A stretch of DNA of 64,000 nt from Flavobacterium fluviale (lineage in GTDB: Bacteria > Bacteroidota > Bacteroidia > Flavobacteriales > Flavobacteriaceae), in NCBI RefSeq assembly GCF_003312915.1, contig NZ_CP030261.1, forward strand, positions 310,001 to 374,000. The letters run 5' to 3'. The notes under the pieces are model-generated. The model made no database searches, was not told the origin of the DNA, and saw only the letters and a list, made by a program, of their open reading frames with translations. The number at the start of each line of letters is the position of its first letter. The stretch's first letter is position 1. Positions 61,879 to 64,000 of this stretch are shown in pieces. The position numbers and the translations under genes were made by a program.

Positions 61879-61903
61879 TATATATTTTTATTTGGGGTTC
61901 TTG

Positions 61904-62524
61904 TTAATTATTTTTAAATGTTTTTTCAAAAGGAACTCTATGCAAAATACTTCTTCCTAATGTTACTTCATCTGCATATTCTAATTCATCGCCAACAGAT
62001 ATTCCTCTTGCAATGGTTGATATTACAATATTTGAATCTCCAATCTGCTTATATATATAGAAATTTGTAGTATCTCCTTCCATTGTTGAGCTTAGCGCAA
62101 AAATAATCTCAATCACTTTCCCAGATTTTACTTTATCAACCAAAGTCGAAATATTCAGCTGATTTGGTCCTACTCCTTCAATTGGTGATATCTTTCCTCC
62201 CAAAACATGGTAAATACCTTTAAATTGTCCTGTATTTTCAATCGCCATTACATCTCGAATATCTTCAACCACACAGATTGTCTCATGATTTCTGAGGACA
62301 TTGGCGCATATATCACACGTTTTAGTATCTGAAATGTTATGACAGCTTTCGCAAAATTTAATATCCTCCCGCATATTTAACAATGCTTGAGATAAAAAAG
62401 ACGTCTGTTCCTTAGGCTGTTTTAACAGATGCAACACCAATCGAAGTGCTGTTCTCTTACCAATACCAGGCAATTGCGACATTTCGCTGACCGCTTTTTC
62501 GATTAATTTTGATGAAAATTCCAT
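61904..62524 (-). CDS. recR: Recombination protein RecR
   Basis: A DNA repair protein that loads RecA with RecF and Rec[25 protein letters not shown] holds the helix-hairpin-helix, four cysteines (58, 61, 70 and 73) form the zinc finger, and a Toprim domain ([13 protein letters not shown]) follows. I start at the ATG at 62524. A longer in-frame reading from 62602 would add 26 residues foreign to the family. A housekeeping gene at the edge of the polysaccharide locus. A TACTTTTG box lies only 5 bp before the ATG. Confidence 0.96.
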   Translation of the reverse strand: MEFSSKLIEKAVSEMSQLPGIGKRTALRLVLHLLKQPKEQTSFLSQALLNMREDIKFCESCHNISDTKTCDICANVLRNHETICVVEDIRDVMAIENTGQFKGIYHVLGGKISPIEGVGPNQLNISTLVDKVKSGKVIEIIFALSSTMEGDTTNFYIYKQIGDSNIVISTIARGISVGDELEYADEVTLGRSILHRVPFEKTFKNN

Positions 62525-62529
62525 GACGA

Positions 62530-62537
62530 CAAAAGTA
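62530..62537 (-). promoter_or_regulatory. Candidate -7 box at recR
   Basis: Minus-strand TACTTTTG fits TAnnTTTG, 5 bp before the recR ATG. If used, the transcript would be leaderless or nearly so. The same eight bases occur before the 62692-63057 gene at 63076-63083. No good -33 element is seen, so this is weak. Confidence 0.3.
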
Positions 62538-62691
62538 ATACTTTTAATGGTTAAGCGAGCATTGGCGTAATTAAATTCAACACTCTTAAGTATTGATTTC
62601 AATCAAAAAATAAGATTTAAAATTCTATTAAAATCTCACAGCACAACAACTTCTTTTAACCATTTTTAAAATCAGATTAAAAGGTTTTTTT

Positions 62692-63057
62692 TTAATATTG
62701 ACTTGTAGCCAACAAAACTAAAGTACAAGCTACTTCAACCTGAATATCATTTAATTCTAATAACTGATACAATTCTGGATTTTCGGTACCCGGATTAAAA
62801 ATAACCCTTTTAGGTTTTGCTTCGATAATGTAATTATAATAATCTCTTTGACGTCCAGGATTTAGATACAGAGTTATCGTATCGATATTTTTAACTGGTA
62901 TTGCTTTAGTTTGAATTTTTACTCCCGCAACTTCTCCAACTTTTTGCCCTATCGCCAAAACTGAATGTCCTTTTCCAACCAACATATTTACAGCTCTATA
63001 AGAATAACGCTCTGGATTTGTTGATGCACCTATAACTAATGTTTTTTTACTTTTCAT
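62692..63057 (-). CDS. CoA-binding domain protein
   Basis: A 121-aa Rossmann-fold protein of the small CoA-binding family. TLVIGASTNPERYSYRAVNMLVGKGHSVLAIG is the dinucleotide/CoA loop, and DTITLYLNPGRQRDYYNYII and VIFNPGTENPEL follow. The function in the cell is not well known. It is conserved near recR in Flavobacteria in my recollection. It has its own -7-type box (63076-63083) and lies divergent to marC. Confidence 0.85.
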   Translation of the reverse strand: MKSKKTLVIGASTNPERYSYRAVNMLVGKGHSVLAIGQKVGEVAGVKIQTKAIPVKNIDTITLYLNPGRQRDYYNYIIEAKPKRVIFNPGTENPELYQLLELNDIQVEVACTLVLLATSQY

Positions 63058-63075
63058 TATTTTAATTTAGAAATG

Positions 63076-63083
63076 CAAAAGTA
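63076..63083 (-). promoter_or_regulatory. Candidate -7 box for the CoA-binding protein gene
   Basis: Minus-strand TACTTTTG, 18 bp before the ATG at 63057, in the 155-bp divergent spacer to marC. It fits TAnnTTTG. The -33 element is not clear. Confidence 0.4.
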
Positions 63084-63212
63084 ATCAAAAAGAACGATTT
63101 AATCTTTATGTATTTGATTCATAATCTGTAGCAATTAAAACATTATCCTAACATTATTTCAATCAAAAAACATTAAAAAATAACTACTTTTACTTTATTA
63201 ACCCAAACCAAT

Positions 63213-63842
63213 ATGGAATTATTCATTTATTTATTTGCTGCTTTATTCTCTGTCCTAAACCCAATTGGAACTGTACCCATTTTTGTCGGCCTTACTCAAC
63301 ATGACTCACAAAAAGAACGCTCCCGAATCTCTCTTTGGACTGCCATTAATGTTTTTATAATATTATTAGTTTCCTATTTCATTGGTCAATATGTATTGAC
63401 TTTTTTTGGAATCAGTATTGATGCTTTAAGAATTGCCGGCGGAATTGTTATTGTAAACTCTGGTTTTTCGCTGCTCTCAGGAAAATTCAATAAAAAACGA
63501 GGAATCAATAAAAAAATTGAAAATGAAGCACAACAAAGAAATGACATTGCTCTAACGCCTTTAGCAATTCCAATGCTTGCTGGCCCAGGATCTATGTCAC
63601 TTTTAATTGCTTTTTATCAAGAACATCATGAAATACACGAAATAATAATTTCATCATTGGCCATTTTAGCAATTGCAGTCTCAATTTTTGTAATTCTAAA
63701 AAGTGCTCATTATTTAGCCAGAATTTTAGGAGCTTCTGGAATTGTTGCTATTTCTAGAATTGTGGGTTTTATAGTTATTTCTATCGGAATTCAATATATT
63801 GTTAGTTCAATAGTAAATATCATCAAAGGAAATTTGATGTAA
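63213..63842 (+). CDS. MarC family integral membrane protein
   Basis: A 209-aa protein with about six membrane segments and the only confident plus-strand gene in the window. YLFAALFSVLNPIGTVPIFVGLT is the family N-terminus, with the conserved Asn-Pro-x-Gly. FGISIDALRIAGGIVIVNSGFSLL and ALTPLAIPMLAGPGSMSLLIAF are the other family blocks. The role of MarC/UPF0056 proteins is not established. It is not part of the polysaccharide locus. A strong terminator follows 15 bp after the stop. Confidence 0.92.
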   Translation: MELFIYLFAALFSVLNPIGTVPIFVGLTQHDSQKERSRISLWTAINVFIILLVSYFIGQYVLTFFGISIDALRIAGGIVIVNSGFSLLSGKFNKKRGINKKIENEAQQRNDIALTPLAIPMLAGPGSMSLLIAFYQEHHEIHEIIISSLAILAIAVSIFVILKSAHYLARILGASGIVAISRIVGFIVISIGIQYIVSSIVNIIKGNLM

Positions 63843-63856
63843 AATAATTAATAAAC

Positions 63857-63900
63857 AAAAAAGGGATAAATCACAATTTTTTATGATTTATCCCTTTTTT
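63857..63900. terminator. Bidirectional intrinsic terminator between marC and the CtlX-like gene
   Basis: AAAAAAGGGATAAATCA (63857-63873) and TGATTTATCCCTTTTTT (63884-63900) form a perfect 17-bp stem around a ten-base loop. The T-run on both strands lets it serve the two convergent genes. Confidence 0.9.
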
Positions 63901-63920
63901 ATTTACGACATTTTATATCT

Positions 63921-64000
63921 CTAACTTCTAGGCAAGAAAACTTCAGCCATCATGCATCTTGCACTTCCACCGCCGCAAGCCTCAATTGTATCAAGACTTG
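63921..64000 (-). CDS. C-terminal end of arginine deiminase-like hydrolase (CtlX-like), partial
   Basis: Only the last 26 codons are in the window. The reading ends ...TIEACGGGSARCMMAEVFLPRS, and the Cys-Gly-Gly-Gly-Ser-x-Arg-Cys-Met block is the C-terminal active-site loop of amidinotransferase/arginine deiminase-type hydrolases such as CtlX. It is convergent with marC and shares the terminator at 63857-63900. The rest of the gene lies beyond the right edge. Confidence 0.75.
   Translation of the reverse strand, partial: SLDTIEACGGGSARCMMAEVFLPRS

Noticed and set aside
62641..62691. AACC...GGTT imperfect hairpin with a T-run after the CoA-binding gene as a terminator
   Set aside because: The T-run lies on the plus strand, where no gene ends, and the stem has a bulge; it does not fit termination of the minus-strand gene.
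1..64000. CRISPR arrays, tRNA or rRNA genes, insertion sequences, phage genes
   Set aside because: I looked for regularly spaced repeats, transposase or integrase motifs and tRNA-like cloverleafs and saw none that could be supported.

Overview
The window is a surface-polysaccharide locus of a member of the Bacteroidota, most likely a Flavobacterium. The evidence is the low G+C content, promoter-like boxes of the TAnnTTTG type, few Shine-Dalgarno sequences, a UpxY/RfaH-like NusG paralogue, and housekeeping flanks (recR, a CoA-binding protein, marC, a CtlX-like hydrolase end). About 60 genes are present. Almost all lie on the minus strand, so the locus is read from about 61.8 kb down to 0. Only marC (63.2-63.8 kb) is on the plus strand. 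I see no tRNA, rRNA, IS element, prophage or CRISPR array.

Regions, in order of transcription. (1) 64-61.9 kb: chromosomal flank. (2) 61.8-55.6 kb: wza lipoprotein, wzc tyrosine kinase, a UDP-HexNAc 4-epimerase, an animal-type UDP-glucose dehydrogenase and a NusG-like antiterminator, closed by an intrinsic-terminator-like hairpin. (3) 55.4-48.4 kb: a second promoter and hairpin-rich leader, then a nucleotide-sugar dehydrogenase, manC, rmlB, a long SLBB export protein and a Wzz-like protein. (4) 48.3-38.0 kb: a twelve-gene pseudaminic-acid-type nonulosonate cluster. It has pseB, pseC, pseI, an SpsF-type cytidylyltransferase, three GNATs, an aldo/keto reductase, a class III aminotransferase and a HisF/HisH/PP-loop amidotransferase module that should install an acetamidino group. 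No PseG-like hydrolase is visible. (5) 37.6-26.3 kb: a transferase, Wzx flippase, Wzy-like polymerase, glycosyltransferases, a hexapeptide acyltransferase, a WbpV-like reductase, gmd and fcl. (6) 26.3-16 kb: WecA/WbpL-type initiating transferase, a WxcM-like cupin, a PglE-like aminotransferase, rmlC, rmlD, rmlA, PglF/CapD dehydratase, Wzm/Wzt ABC exporter and a GT42/DUF115-like protein. (7) 16-10.5 kb: six glycosyltransferase-like genes. (8) 10.2-5 kb: neuA-neuB-neuC, closely resembling the N-acetylneuraminate route, then an MBOAT/SGNH O-acylation pair. (9) 5-0 kb: glycosyltransferases, including a tandem duplicate pair.

Together the genes can make dTDP-L-rhamnose, GDP-L-fucose, UDP-glucuronate, probably UDP-GalNAcA, UDP-QuiNAc or a 4-amino-trideoxy sugar, CMP-Neu5Ac and an amidinated, perhaps further aminated, CMP-pseudaminate-like sugar. 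They can also assemble and export one or more complex acidic glycans (capsule, O-antigen or S-layer/flagellar-type glycan). The most unusual parts are the nonulosonate tailoring module, whose HisF homologue has lost the first catalytic Asp, the coexistence of two nonulosonate pathways, and the regulatory hairpins after the NusG-like gene.
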